Below are positions 47,417 to 56,588 of a DNA stretch of 64,000 nt, piece by piece (the first letter of the stretch is position 1; each line of letters begins with the position of its first letter). Location: positions 1 through 64,000 of the forward strand of contig NZ_JAKWJR010000006.1 in NCBI RefSeq assembly GCF_022761125.1, written 5' to 3'. A program made the translations under genes and the position numbers. This DNA comes from Nocardioides sp. SR21. GTDB taxonomy: Bacteria > Actinomycetota > Actinomycetes > Propionibacteriales > Nocardioidaceae. The notes under the pieces were generated by a model, which was not told the origin of the DNA, ran no database searches, and saw only the letters and a list, made by a program, of their open reading frames with translations.

Positions 47417-49980
47417 CACGGAACCACCGTGAAGTTCCGCCAGGCAGGCTTCCCGGTCCCGGTGGCGAGCTTGCCCGCCGTGTCGGTGATGTCGGTCGAG
47501 AAGCCCTGGCTGCCGGTGCCGCCGCCGGTGAGCGTGTAGGACCACGTCGTCGACGCCGCGCCCGGACTGTTCAAGGTCGCCGTGACCTTGACGGCGGCCG
47601 CCTGCCAGGCCGTGCCGTTCCACCACAGGCCGGTGACGTTGTGCTTGATCCCGAGCTTCACGCTCGCGACGCCCTTGTCGTCGGAGGCGGTTCCCGTGAT
47701 GGTGACCGGGGACGTCACCTGGGCGCCCGCCGTGGGCGCGGTGATGGTGCCGGTCGGTGTGGCCGTGTCGCCGGCCGTGACCGCGGTGAACGAGCGACCT
47801 GGCTTCGGCGCGGCGTTCTGGTTGCCGGCCCCGTCGTCGACCCGCACCTGCGCGAAGTAACCGCCGGTGACCGGGAGGGCGGTGGAGAACGACCATCCCG
47901 ACGACGTCGCGCCGGGACTGGCCACGGTGGCCGGGACCCAGACGAGCCCGGTTCCGTAGGTGCCGTTCGCGCGCAGCCACTGCTGGGTGTCGTTGCGACG
48001 CAGCGCGACGTACACCGCAGCGACGGACTGGTTGTCGGTCGCGGTGCCCGTGATCGTGATCGCCCCGACCGGCACCTGGGCATTGGCTGCAGGGCTCGAG
48101 AACGAGGCCACCGGCGCGATCGTGTCGGGCGGCGGGGCCACCGGAATGGTGTAGGTCCGGATCACGTCGGCGTAGGTGTCGGCGAGGTAGATGGTGCCGC
48201 CCGCGCCGATCTCGACGGCCGACGGGTGGTGCAGGCCGCTGACGGTCGCCTCGACGCTGCGGTCCGCCGCCATCACGACCATCTGGTCGTCGGCGCTGTC
48301 GGCGACGACCACCCGGCCGGTCGAGTCGACCGCCACGCCTTCGGGCTGGTCGAGCGTCCCGCCGGCGTTCCAGGTCCGGGGGTTGCTGAAGCCACCGGCA
48401 GCGGTGAACGTGAACTCCTGGATCCGGTTGTTGCCCCGGTCAGCGACGTAGACGTTCCCGTTCGGCCCGACGGCGACCGCGCTCGGCCACCGGAAGTTGT
48501 TCGGGCCCGTGCCTCGGGTGCCGAAGGTGAAGGCCGGGAGGGGGCCCTTGTTGTCGGCCGGGAAGACCGCGTTCGCGACGTCGTAGGCCTTGATCCGGTG
48601 GTTCTGGGTGTCGACGACGAAGGCGAAGCGGTCGCTCGACCGGATCGCGATGTCGTAGGGCCAGTTGAAGGAGCGCGTGTCGGCTCCGGCCGGCTTGTCC
48701 TTGACGAACCCGATGCCCTCACAGCTCTCGTTCAGCACCTGCAGCTGGTGCTGCTTGGTGTCAGCGACCCAGAGGTTGCCGGTGGCCGGGTCGACGGCGA
48801 TGCCGCGCGGCCAGTTGAACTGGCCGAGCTGCGTTCCCTCGGCCGCACGCTCACCGCACGTGTCGACGATGTCGCCGTCGGCGTCGAACCGGACGAACTG
48901 GTGGTGCACGGTGTCGGAGACCCAGAGGTCGCCGTCCGGCGCGAAGTCCATGCCCCGCGGCTCGTGGAAGACCGCGGTGTCGGTCGGGTCGGGCATGACC
49001 GCGCCGATGGTGCGGTCGTAGGTGAAGCCGGTGGGGGTGCGGTCCCACCGCTCGATCCGGTTGCCCCACAGGTCGGCGGCCCAGGCGTTGCCGGCGGAGT
49101 CGACCGCGACGCGACGCATGGTGGTGAACGTGCCGGCCTGGCCCGGCTCGCCGTAGCCGCCGAACGCGGCGACGAACGTGCCGGTCAGGGTGAACACCTG
49201 GACCCGGTTGTTGAGCCCGTCGGCGACGTAGAGCAGCTCCTCGCCGGTGACCGGGTCCGTCGCGGTCGCGACGCCGTACGGCGTGCGGAACTTCCCGTTC
49301 GCGGTGCCGGTGCCACCCCACTTGCCGATGCAGGTGCCGTTCGGGGCGAACTTCACGATCTCGTTGGTCTTGTAGCCCGCGACGTAGATGTTGCCGGCGC
49401 TGTCCGCCTGGGCGTCGCGGTTGTCGTTGATGTTGGCGCAGACACCGTTGGCCACGACGGTCTGCAGCACGGCCAGGGACTGGTCGAGCACGACGACGCG
49501 GTGCCGGCCGGTGTCACCGACGTAGACCTTGCTGCCCTTCGCGGAGACGCCGAGCGGGAAGGAGAACGCGGTGGCGGGCCCGGTGGTCGAGCCGAGCCAG
49601 GCGCCGCTCGAGGAGAGCTTGACGATCCGGCTGTTGCGCGTGTCCGCGACGTAGATGTTCCCGGCGTCGTCGACACCGACGTCGCGCGGGTTGTCGAACT
49701 CGTTGGTGCCGGCGCCATGCGTGCCGATCTGCCAGATCAGGCTGCCCGAGGCGGCGTACTTGGCGACCCGGTTGTTGCCGGTGTCCGCGATGACCACGGT
49801 GCCGTCCGGTGCCGTCTCCAAGCCGGAGGGGTACATCTCCGCGTGCAGCGGCCCGCCGATCGTCCCACCGGGCACCGGGTCCGCTGCCTCGGCTGCCGTC
49901 ATCGTCGCTGCGAGCGTGCCGAGCGCGAGTACGCCGGCCAGCGCGGCCGCGATCCGTCGTGCGTGCATCCTGATCCCCAT
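47416..49980 (-). CDS. Secreted NHL beta-propeller protein with two Ig-like domains
   Basis: An 854-residue exported protein: signal peptide (ending TAAEA), then GTIGGPLHAEMYPSGLETAPDG, the second N-terminal motif type of this family (shared with the 1537-residue protein), NHL repeats (~35-615) and two Ig-like domains (from ~622 and ~742). ATG 49980 or ATG 49968 could be the start; the former is used because it begins just after an AG-rich stretch. It is 25 bases after the preceding NHL gene and overlaps the next by one base. No enzyme signature is visible. Confidence 0.87.
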   Translation of the reverse strand: MGIRMHARRIAAALAGVLALGTLAATMTAAEAADPVPGGTIGGPLHAEMYPSGLETAPDGTVVIADTGNNRVAKYAASGSLIWQIGTHGAGTNEFDNPRDVGVDDAGNIYVADTRNSRIVKLSSSGAWLGSTTGPATAFSFPLGVSAKGSKVYVGDTGRHRVVVLDQSLAVLQTVVANGVCANINDNRDAQADSAGNIYVAGYKTNEIVKFAPNGTCIGKWGGTGTANGKFRTPYGVATATDPVTGEELLYVADGLNNRVQVFTLTGTFVAAFGGYGEPGQAGTFTTMRRVAVDSAGNAWAADLWGNRIERWDRTPTGFTYDRTIGAVMPDPTDTAVFHEPRGMDFAPDGDLWVSDTVHHQFVRFDADGDIVDTCGERAAEGTQLGQFNWPRGIAVDPATGNLWVADTKQHQLQVLNESCEGIGFVKDKPAGADTRSFNWPYDIAIRSSDRFAFVVDTQNHRIKAYDVANAVFPADNKGPLPAFTFGTRGTGPNNFRWPSAVAVGPNGNVYVADRGNNRIQEFTFTAAGGFSNPRTWNAGGTLDQPEGVAVDSTGRVVVADSADDQMVVMAADRSVEATVSGLHHPSAVEIGAGGTIYLADTYADVIRTYTIPVAPPPDTIAPVASFSSPAANAQVPVGAITITGTATDNQSVAAVYVALRRNDTQQWLRANGTYGTGLVWVPATVASPGATSSGWSFSTALPVTGGYFAQVRVDDGAGNQNAAPKPGRSFTAVTAGDTATPTGTITAPTAGAQVTSPVTITGTASDDKGVASVKLGIKHNVTGLWWNGTAWQAAAVKVTATLNSPGAASTTWSYTLTGGGTGSQGFSTDITDTAGKLATGTGKPAWRNFTVVP

Positions 49981-50005
49981 CCCTCGAAGTCCCCTGGTCT
50001 CGTGT

Positions 50006-51760
50006 TCAGCTCGTGACGACGCGGAGCTCTTGGATGCGCTCCCCGCCGAACTCCATGACGTACAGCCGGTCTCCCACGAGATCGAGACCGGTCGGGTTCC
50101 GGAACCGGCCGAGCGCGGTTCCACTGCCACCGAACGTGCCGGCGGGCGTGCCGGACTTGGTGTACATCCGGATCTGGTTGCCGTTCTTGTCCGCGAGGAA
50201 GATCGTGGTCTCGCCCACGGCGATGCCCGCCGCGAGGTTGGCGCCGCTCGCGAACGAGCCGAGCGCCTGCCCCGTGGACGAGAAGTGCACGATCCGCCCG
50301 TTGTTGTAGTTGGAGACCCACACCGAGCGGTCGGTCGGGTCGACGGCGACGGCGCGCGGCTGGGACAGCCCACCCGAGAACGTCGCTCCGAGCGTGCCGT
50401 TGCTGTTGATCACCCGGATCCGGTTGCTGTTGAACTCCGCGGCGTAGACGCGCCCGTCGACCTGGTCGACCGCGACGCCCCACGGCTTGACGCCGTTCAC
50501 CGTCCAGACCCGCTGCCCGGACAGCGTGTACTTCTCGACCTGCGAGGCGTCGGTGTCGCCGATGACGACCTGGTTGGCGCTGCGGTGCGCCGCGATGCCG
50601 CGCGGATAGTTGAAGACGCTGCGGGTGCCGAACGCCAGCCGCGGCGTGCCGTCGGCGTCGTGCACGTTGACCCGCCAGTTGAAGGAGTCCATGCCGGCGA
50701 CGGTGCCGTCGGGGAAGCCCGCGACGCTCTCCGGCAGGTTGTAGCCACCGACCGGCGGTGGGCCGGGCGGCTCCGTGGCTGACAGGAGGAACTCGCCCTG
50801 GGGGGTGAACTTCAAGGTCTGGAAGCTCGGCATGTCGGCGACCCACACGTTGCCCTCGCCGTCGGCGGTGATCCCGCGACCGCCGTCGACGAGCTGGCCG
50901 CCGCCGATGGACCGGAGGAAGGTCCCGGTGGCGGCGCTGTAGACGTTCACGCGGGCCTGGGCTGCGTTGACGCTGTAGACCTCGCCGTCGCGGACCATCA
51001 GGCCACGCAGGTCACCGGCGGACACCGGGAAGGACTTGATCCGCGTCGCCGAGGTCGGCCCGACGTTCCACTGGACGACCCGGCGGTTGCCGTTGTCGTG
51101 GATCCACAACGTGCCGTCGGTCGCGAAGTCGACCCCGCGCGGCTGGTTGAGCTGCGAGGCGCCGCCGCCGAGGCTGCCGAACTGGTAGAGCACGCTGCAG
51201 TTCGCGTCGTTGACCATGACGATCTTGTGGCCGCGGCTGTCCGCGACCGCGAGCCGGCCGAAGGGGTCGTAGTCGAGCCAGGCCGGGTACTGCCACCGGG
51301 ATCCGTTGCCGCACGAGCGGAGGTAGGTCCCGCTCGCGGAGTAGATGTCGACCTGCATCCCGGCGTCGACGTCACCGAACGCGATGTTGCCGTTGAGCGG
51401 GTTGACGGCCACGTCGTACGGCGCCTGGTGCCTGCCGTCGTTGGTGACCGGGTGTCCGACCACGTTGCCCTGCTGGTCGAACTCGGTGATCCGGAAGTTC
51501 CAGTAGTCCGTGATCAGCACGTTGCCGGCTCGCGGGCCGGTGGTGATGCTGTCGGCGCCCCATCCGTAGTGGCCCGCGTGTCCCGGACCGCCGATGATGC
51601 GCACCGCCTGGAGCGTGGTCGCGCCGAAGGCCGGCCCGATCCGCACGAACGTGGGCAGCAGCGCCACCAGCAGCGTGCCGAGCACCAGCAGCGCGAGCGC
51701 GTTGCGGGAGCGCCGACGTGCCGGTGTCGGAGGAGTCGGGAGGAGCAGGTGCCGGCCCAT
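50006..51760 (-). CDS. Secreted NHL beta-propeller protein
   Basis: A 584-residue exported protein: an N-terminal basic/Pro-rich leader and hydrophobic signal (~20-45, ending GPAFG), motif RIIGGPGHAGHYGWG, then NHL repeats to the end (GGERIQELRVVTS). There are no Ig-like domains. Its ATG overlaps the stop of the 1537-residue NHL gene by one base. Short type, like the gene at 42300. Several repeats contain cysteines (DYDPFGRLAV region and RSCGNGS), which may cross-link outside the cell. Function unknown. Confidence 0.87.
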   Translation of the reverse strand: MGRHLLLPTPPTPARRRSRNALALLVLGTLLVALLPTFVRIGPAFGATTLQAVRIIGGPGHAGHYGWGADSITTGPRAGNVLITDYWNFRITEFDQQGNVVGHPVTNDGRHQAPYDVAVNPLNGNIAFGDVDAGMQVDIYSASGTYLRSCGNGSRWQYPAWLDYDPFGRLAVADSRGHKIVMVNDANCSVLYQFGSLGGGASQLNQPRGVDFATDGTLWIHDNGNRRVVQWNVGPTSATRIKSFPVSAGDLRGLMVRDGEVYSVNAAQARVNVYSAATGTFLRSIGGGQLVDGGRGITADGEGNVWVADMPSFQTLKFTPQGEFLLSATEPPGPPPVGGYNLPESVAGFPDGTVAGMDSFNWRVNVHDADGTPRLAFGTRSVFNYPRGIAAHRSANQVVIGDTDASQVEKYTLSGQRVWTVNGVKPWGVAVDQVDGRVYAAEFNSNRIRVINSNGTLGATFSGGLSQPRAVAVDPTDRSVWVSNYNNGRIVHFSSTGQALGSFASGANLAAGIAVGETTIFLADKNGNQIRMYTKSGTPAGTFGGSGTALGRFRNPTGLDLVGDRLYVMEFGGERIQELRVVTS

Positions 51761-54700
51761 CACTGCACCGTGAAGACGTTGCGCGGCTTGGTGGCGTCCT
51801 GGTTGCCGGCGGCGTCGCGGGCGATCGCCGTGACGGCGTACTTCTTCCCGACCGGCGGCGTGAACGTGTAGGTCCAGCCCGTGCTGGTGGCACCGCGGTT
51901 GGTCACCGTCGCCGTGATGGTCCCGTACTGCGTCGTCCAGGTGCCGTTCGCACGGAGGTACATCTTGGTGACGGTGTCCTGGATGGCGAGGAGGACCTGG
52001 TCGACGCCGAGGTTGTCGGTCGCGTTGCCGGTCATCGACACCGGACCCATCGGGAACGTCGCGTTGTTGGCGGGCGTGGTGATGGTGCCGTCGGGCGCCA
52101 CGGTGTCGGACACCCGGACCGCGAACTGCTTCTGCGCAGCTGTCGCCGTCTGGTTGCCGGCCGCGTCGCGCGCCCGGGCCGTGATCAGGTAGTTGCCGGC
52201 GCCGAGCGGGACGTCGATCGTCCAGCCGGTGCTGGTCGCACCCGGGTTGGCGAGCGTCGCCAGACGTCCCGCGCTTCCGGCGGTGCTGCCCCACGTGCCG
52301 TTGGTCTGCAGCCACAGGCCGCTGTCGCGGTCCTTGACCAGGATGGTCACCGAGGCGACGCCGACGTTGTCGGTCGCGGAACCGGTGGCCGTGATCGTCG
52401 GCGGCGCGAGGACGGCGTTGGTGGCCGGTGTCGCGATCGTGGTGCCCGGCGCGGTCGTGTCGGGCGGCGTGACGCTGAAGCCGCGGGTGGCCGTGCCGTC
52501 GTTGCCGGCCTGGTCCGTGGCGCGCGCCGTCATGGTGTAGCTGCCCGCGGTCGTGGCGCTGAACGAGAGCGTCCACCCGGTGGAGCCACCGCCTGGCGTG
52601 TCGAGCGTGGCGGCGACGTACTGCTGGGTGCCGCCCCACGTGCCGTTCGCCTGCAGCCACTGACCACCCGGGCGCTGGACCGCGACCTCGACCGCGGAGA
52701 CCGAGGTGTTGTCGCCGGCGGTCCCGGTCACGGCGACGGTGCCTGCGGGCAGCGACGCCCCGGACGACGGCGCGGTGAAGGCGACCGTCGGGTCGACCGT
52801 GTCGGCCGGCGGCGGGTCACCGAAGGGGTCCCAGAGGGACACCCGGTTGTTGCCGAAGTCGGCCACCGCGATCTTCTCGCGCGTCGGGTCGAAGGCGACG
52901 CCGCGCGGCTGCTCGAGCTGCCCCTCACCGCCGCCGCTGGTGCCGAAGGTCTCGATCTGGCCGTCGACGTCGACGACCACCACGCGGTCGTTGCCCGCGC
53001 TCGCGATCCACAGCCGGCGCTCGTCGCCGGTCCCGGTGACCAGCAGCCCGCCCGGTTTGTTGACCTGGGTCGACCCGACGACGGGTCCGACGAGCACGCC
53101 GTTCGCGGTGTAGCGCTCGACCCGGTTGTTCTGGGTGTTCGAGACCAGAACCGTGCCGTCCGTGTCGACGGCGATGCCTTCGGGCTTGCCCGCGACCGTG
53201 GTCGGCGTGCCCACGACGTCCCCGTCGGAGTCGAGGTGGATGATCCGGCTGTTGTTGGTGTCGGCGATCCAGTAGCCGCCGGTTCCGTCGAGCGCGGTCT
53301 GGTGGGGGCGGCTCAGGGCCAGGCCGGTCTTCGGCTTGACGGCTCGTTGGTAGTCGCCGTTGGCGTTGAAGACGTCGATCCGGTTGTTCTCGCTGTCGGT
53401 GACGACGACCTCGCCGCTGGGCGAGACGAGGATCCCGCGCGGGAAGATGAGGCCGCCGTTGCCCGAGCCGTAGCCGCCCCACTGCCGGACGTAGTCACCG
53501 TCGGCATCGAACTTCTGGATGCGGTGGTTGAACCAGTCGGCGACGTAGAGCGAGCCGTCCGGGCCGTAGGCGACCGCGAAGGCGCCGTTGAACCCGCCGT
53601 TGGTCGGCTTGGTCCCCCCGACCGTCCGGTCGTACGTCGGCGTCGTACCGGAGCCGTCGTAGACCGGGATGCGGAAGTTGAAGGTGTCGCACACCGCGAC
53701 CTCGGTCGTGCCCGGCACCGGCGTGACGCAGTGCGGCGAGCGGAACTGGGTGGCGCCGTCGCCGACGGTGCCGACCGGCATCGCGGTGCCGATCGTCGCG
53801 CCGGCCATCGTGAGGTGCTGGACCCGGTAGTTGAAGGCGTCCGCGACCCACAGGCCGCCGGATCCGTCAGCGGTGACGCTGCGCGGCGACTTGAACTTGC
53901 CGGCGCCGGTGCCGTTGCCACCGAACGAGCTCACGCAGGAGCCGTCGGCCGCGTTGAGGATGACGATCCGATGGTTGTCGGTGTCCGCCACGGCGATCTG
54001 GCCGTTGTCGGCGAGGCCGACGTCGCGCGGCCGTGAGAACGGCGTGCCGCAGCCGTCCGACTTGTTCCAGGCGAGGGATCCGTCTCGGTTGAACGCCTTG
54101 ACCGAGGCCGGGGAGCCGTACGTGTTGGCCACGTAGACCCGGGTGGCGTCGTTGGCCAGGCCGTAGGGCTGGTTAAGGCTCCCGGTCCCCACCGTTCCGA
54201 GCTGCTGGCCGGTCCGGGAGAGGCGGACGATCTTGCTCCCGCCGGTGTCGGTGACCCAGAGAGCCGTGGGGTCGGCCGCGTCGAGCTCGAGGTCGCGCGG
54301 GTCGTTCAGGCCGGACTCGGCGACGGGCGTGACCGCGCCCGTGGCCGGGTCGACGGTGATCACCCGGCTGCCGCCGGAGTCGGCGACGTACCAGGTGCCG
54401 TCGACGATCTCGACGCCTGCCGGGTAGAAGGGCGCGACCCCACCGTCGTCGGAGATCTGGTCGACGTACTCCGGCGTGAGTGGCGTCGGGGGTGGGTCGA
54501 CCGGGCCGGGCATCGAGAAGACCTGGACGCGGTTGTTGTAGGTGTCGGCGACGTACATCTTGTCGTTGCCGAAGGCGAGGTCGTGCGGGTTGAAGAACTG
54601 CAGGTCGCCACTGCCCTGCGAGCCGAAGCCGTCGCCGAGGTCCGCGAGGCCGGCGGAGAGGTGCACGAGCCGGCTGTTCTGGGTGTCCGCGACCCAGACC

Positions 54701-56373
54701 GTCCCGTCGGGGGCGACGTCGATGCCCTCCGGCCCGTCCAGGCCGGTGTACTCCGCCAGGAACGAGCCGTCGAGAGCAAACTTCTGCACACGGTCGTTGC
54801 CGGTGTCGGCCACGTAGACGGCGCTCGCGGTCACCGCGATGCCCATCGGGTCCTGGAGCTGCCCGGCGCCCGAGCCCTGGCTACCGACGGACGAGAAGGT
54901 GCCGGTGGTCGGGTTCAGCTTCTGGATCCGGTGGTTGCGCGTGTCGACGACCCAGACCACCCCGCTGCTGTCGACGTCGGCGTTCGACGGGTAGTTGAGG
55001 TTCTGGGCCCCGGTGCCCGTGCTGCCGTAGCGCGGCACGGTCCCCGTGCTCAGGTCGCTCGGGAACCGGTCGAGCTGGTCGTTGCGGGTGTCGATTGCCC
55101 ACACCTCGCCGTTCGGGGCGACGGTGAGGCCCTCCGGCCAGGAGAACGTCGCCTTCGCGTCCGCACCCGCCCGAGCGCCGACCTTGCGCACGTAGGTGCC
55201 GTCGGGCTGGAACTGCTCGATGCGGTGGTTGAGCCGGTCCATCACGTAAACCTGCCCAGTGGCTGGGTTGACGTCGACCGCGTGCGGCTCGGCCACGCCC
55301 GGCGCCGGTGCCGAGTCACCCTCGATCGCGCGCAGCACCTGCCCGGTGGGGCTGAAGACCCAGAAGCCGCTTCCCCAGAAGTCCGCGCCATAGACGTTGC
55401 CGTCCTCGTCGATGGCGACCCGGCGCAAGTGGTTGTACTTGCCCTGGTCCTGGCCGGTGGAGGGGTCGGCGCAGGGCTGCGGATGGACGGTGCACTTGCC
55501 GCCCCACGGGGCCAGCCACTGGGGCTGGGCGCCGCTGATGTCCCAGCGTGCGATCCGGCCGTTGCCGGTGTCGGAGACGTAGACGGTGTTGCCGTCGGCC
55601 GAGAACACGACGTTGTAGGGGAAGTTCAGCTGGTTGTCGCCGTGGCCCCCGACCACACCGTCACCGAGCGTCCAGACCGGGGTGGTGTCGGTGGTGGTGA
55701 TCCGCCCGTTCAGGCCGGTGGTGTCGTACACCTTGATCTGGTGCTCCTTGTACGCCGTCACCCACAGCCGGCCGTCCGGCCCTCGCGAGACGTCCCGCAT
55801 GCCGTGGGCACCCAGGTCGTTGCCGCTGGGCGACGTCCAGACGAGGCCACCTGCGGTGTCCCATGCCTTGATCAGGGACTGACCGGTCGAGGTGCTGAGC
55901 AGCAGGTTGTGCTGCGAGTCCCAGGTGACCCCGATCGGGGTGTTCAGTGTCTGGGCGCCGTTCGCCAGGCCGCCCCTCGTCCACTGCCAGTCTCCTGCCG
56001 AGTTGAACTTCTGGATCCGGTTGTTCTCGGCGTCGGCGACGTAGATGTTGCCGGCGCCGTCGACGGCGACGTCGCGCGGACTCGCGAGCTGCCCGTCCGC
56101 GGTGCCGTACTCGCCGAACTCGTCGAGCAGGGTCCCGGTGAAGGAGTAGATGAGGATCCGGTCGCGGCCGGTGTCGGCGACGACCAGCCGGTCGTTGACC
56201 CGATCGACCTCGGTTCCCGAGGGATACATCGCGGCCTGCGACGGGCCGACGAGGGTGCCGAGCAGCACCGGCGGCTCGGCAGCGGCGGGCGCTGCGGGCA
56301 CCAGGGCGACGACCCCGGCGGCCAGGACAACGGCCAGCACTGTTGACAATCTCGCGACGAGACCTCGAAGCAT
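51760..56373 (-). CDS. Giant secreted NHL protein with three Ig-like domains
   Basis: A 1537-residue exported protein, the largest in the window and first gene of the nine-gene operon. A signal peptide ends near residue 32 (PAAAE), then GTLVGPSQAAMYPSGTEVD, then NHL repeats over ~45-1180, enough for at least three six-bladed propellers in series, and three Ig-like domains (from ~1193, 1308 and 1426). ATG 56373 has GGGGAA upstream; the frame to 56550 is not supported. The 215-base gap to the divergent LCP gene carries likely regulatory dyads. Bead-like extracellular architecture suggests a structural or polymer-binding role (inference). Confidence 0.88.
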   Translation of the reverse strand: MLRGLVARLSTVLAVVLAAGVVALVPAAPAAAEPPVLLGTLVGPSQAAMYPSGTEVDRVNDRLVVADTGRDRILIYSFTGTLLDEFGEYGTADGQLASPRDVAVDGAGNIYVADAENNRIQKFNSAGDWQWTRGGLANGAQTLNTPIGVTWDSQHNLLLSTSTGQSLIKAWDTAGGLVWTSPSGNDLGAHGMRDVSRGPDGRLWVTAYKEHQIKVYDTTGLNGRITTTDTTPVWTLGDGVVGGHGDNQLNFPYNVVFSADGNTVYVSDTGNGRIARWDISGAQPQWLAPWGGKCTVHPQPCADPSTGQDQGKYNHLRRVAIDEDGNVYGADFWGSGFWVFSPTGQVLRAIEGDSAPAPGVAEPHAVDVNPATGQVYVMDRLNHRIEQFQPDGTYVRKVGARAGADAKATFSWPEGLTVAPNGEVWAIDTRNDQLDRFPSDLSTGTVPRYGSTGTGAQNLNYPSNADVDSSGVVWVVDTRNHRIQKLNPTTGTFSSVGSQGSGAGQLQDPMGIAVTASAVYVADTGNDRVQKFALDGSFLAEYTGLDGPEGIDVAPDGTVWVADTQNSRLVHLSAGLADLGDGFGSQGSGDLQFFNPHDLAFGNDKMYVADTYNNRVQVFSMPGPVDPPPTPLTPEYVDQISDDGGVAPFYPAGVEIVDGTWYVADSGGSRVITVDPATGAVTPVAESGLNDPRDLELDAADPTALWVTDTGGSKIVRLSRTGQQLGTVGTGSLNQPYGLANDATRVYVANTYGSPASVKAFNRDGSLAWNKSDGCGTPFSRPRDVGLADNGQIAVADTDNHRIVILNAADGSCVSSFGGNGTGAGKFKSPRSVTADGSGGLWVADAFNYRVQHLTMAGATIGTAMPVGTVGDGATQFRSPHCVTPVPGTTEVAVCDTFNFRIPVYDGSGTTPTYDRTVGGTKPTNGGFNGAFAVAYGPDGSLYVADWFNHRIQKFDADGDYVRQWGGYGSGNGGLIFPRGILVSPSGEVVVTDSENNRIDVFNANGDYQRAVKPKTGLALSRPHQTALDGTGGYWIADTNNSRIIHLDSDGDVVGTPTTVAGKPEGIAVDTDGTVLVSNTQNNRVERYTANGVLVGPVVGSTQVNKPGGLLVTGTGDERRLWIASAGNDRVVVVDVDGQIETFGTSGGGEGQLEQPRGVAFDPTREKIAVADFGNNRVSLWDPFGDPPPADTVDPTVAFTAPSSGASLPAGTVAVTGTAGDNTSVSAVEVAVQRPGGQWLQANGTWGGTQQYVAATLDTPGGGSTGWTLSFSATTAGSYTMTARATDQAGNDGTATRGFSVTPPDTTAPGTTIATPATNAVLAPPTITATGSATDNVGVASVTILVKDRDSGLWLQTNGTWGSTAGSAGRLATLANPGATSTGWTIDVPLGAGNYLITARARDAAGNQTATAAQKQFAVRVSDTVAPDGTITTPANNATFPMGPVSMTGNATDNLGVDQVLLAIQDTVTKMYLRANGTWTTQYGTITATVTNRGATSTGWTYTFTPPVGKKYAVTAIARDAAGNQDATKPRNVFTVQ

Positions 56374-56443
56374 TTCCCCACCCACCTGCCGTGACCGGCC
56401 CCGGGTGTCTCGGGGGGACCCGGAGCCGGCCACGATCTCGACA

Positions 56444-56467
56444 TGATCACTCCGGAAGGTGTGATCA
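56444..56467. promoter_or_regulatory. Inverted repeat upstream of NHL operon
   Basis: TGATCAC (56444-56450) and GTGATCA (56461-56467) form perfect 7-base half-sites 10 bases apart, 71 bases upstream of the operon's first gene. The spacing fits a dimeric regulator. The gap 56374-56588 holds no gene. Confidence 0.45.
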
Positions 56468-56522
56468 CGAGCCATGCTTGTCAGCCGCACAGGCACGAAA
56501 GCCCAGCGGCACGGACCTTTCG

Positions 56523-56532
56523 CCAATTTTGG
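56523..56532. promoter_or_regulatory. Operator-like palindrome, site F
   Basis: CCAATTTTGG, a shorter match to the CCCCAA...TTGGGG motif, lies 56 bases before the LCP gene start, close to the 53-base spacing of site C from the Wzz-like gene. Confidence 0.35.
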
Positions 56533-56588
56533 TGAGTCCTGTCGGCACACGGGTTAGAAGCCTTCGGACCAGCAGATGCTGAATCGCC

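Noticed and set aside
47641..50016. Long plus-strand frame opposite an NHL gene, with similar ones opposite other NHL genes
   Set aside because: Low-complexity Val/Asp/Arg translation mirroring the NHL codons; no ribosome site or family resemblance.
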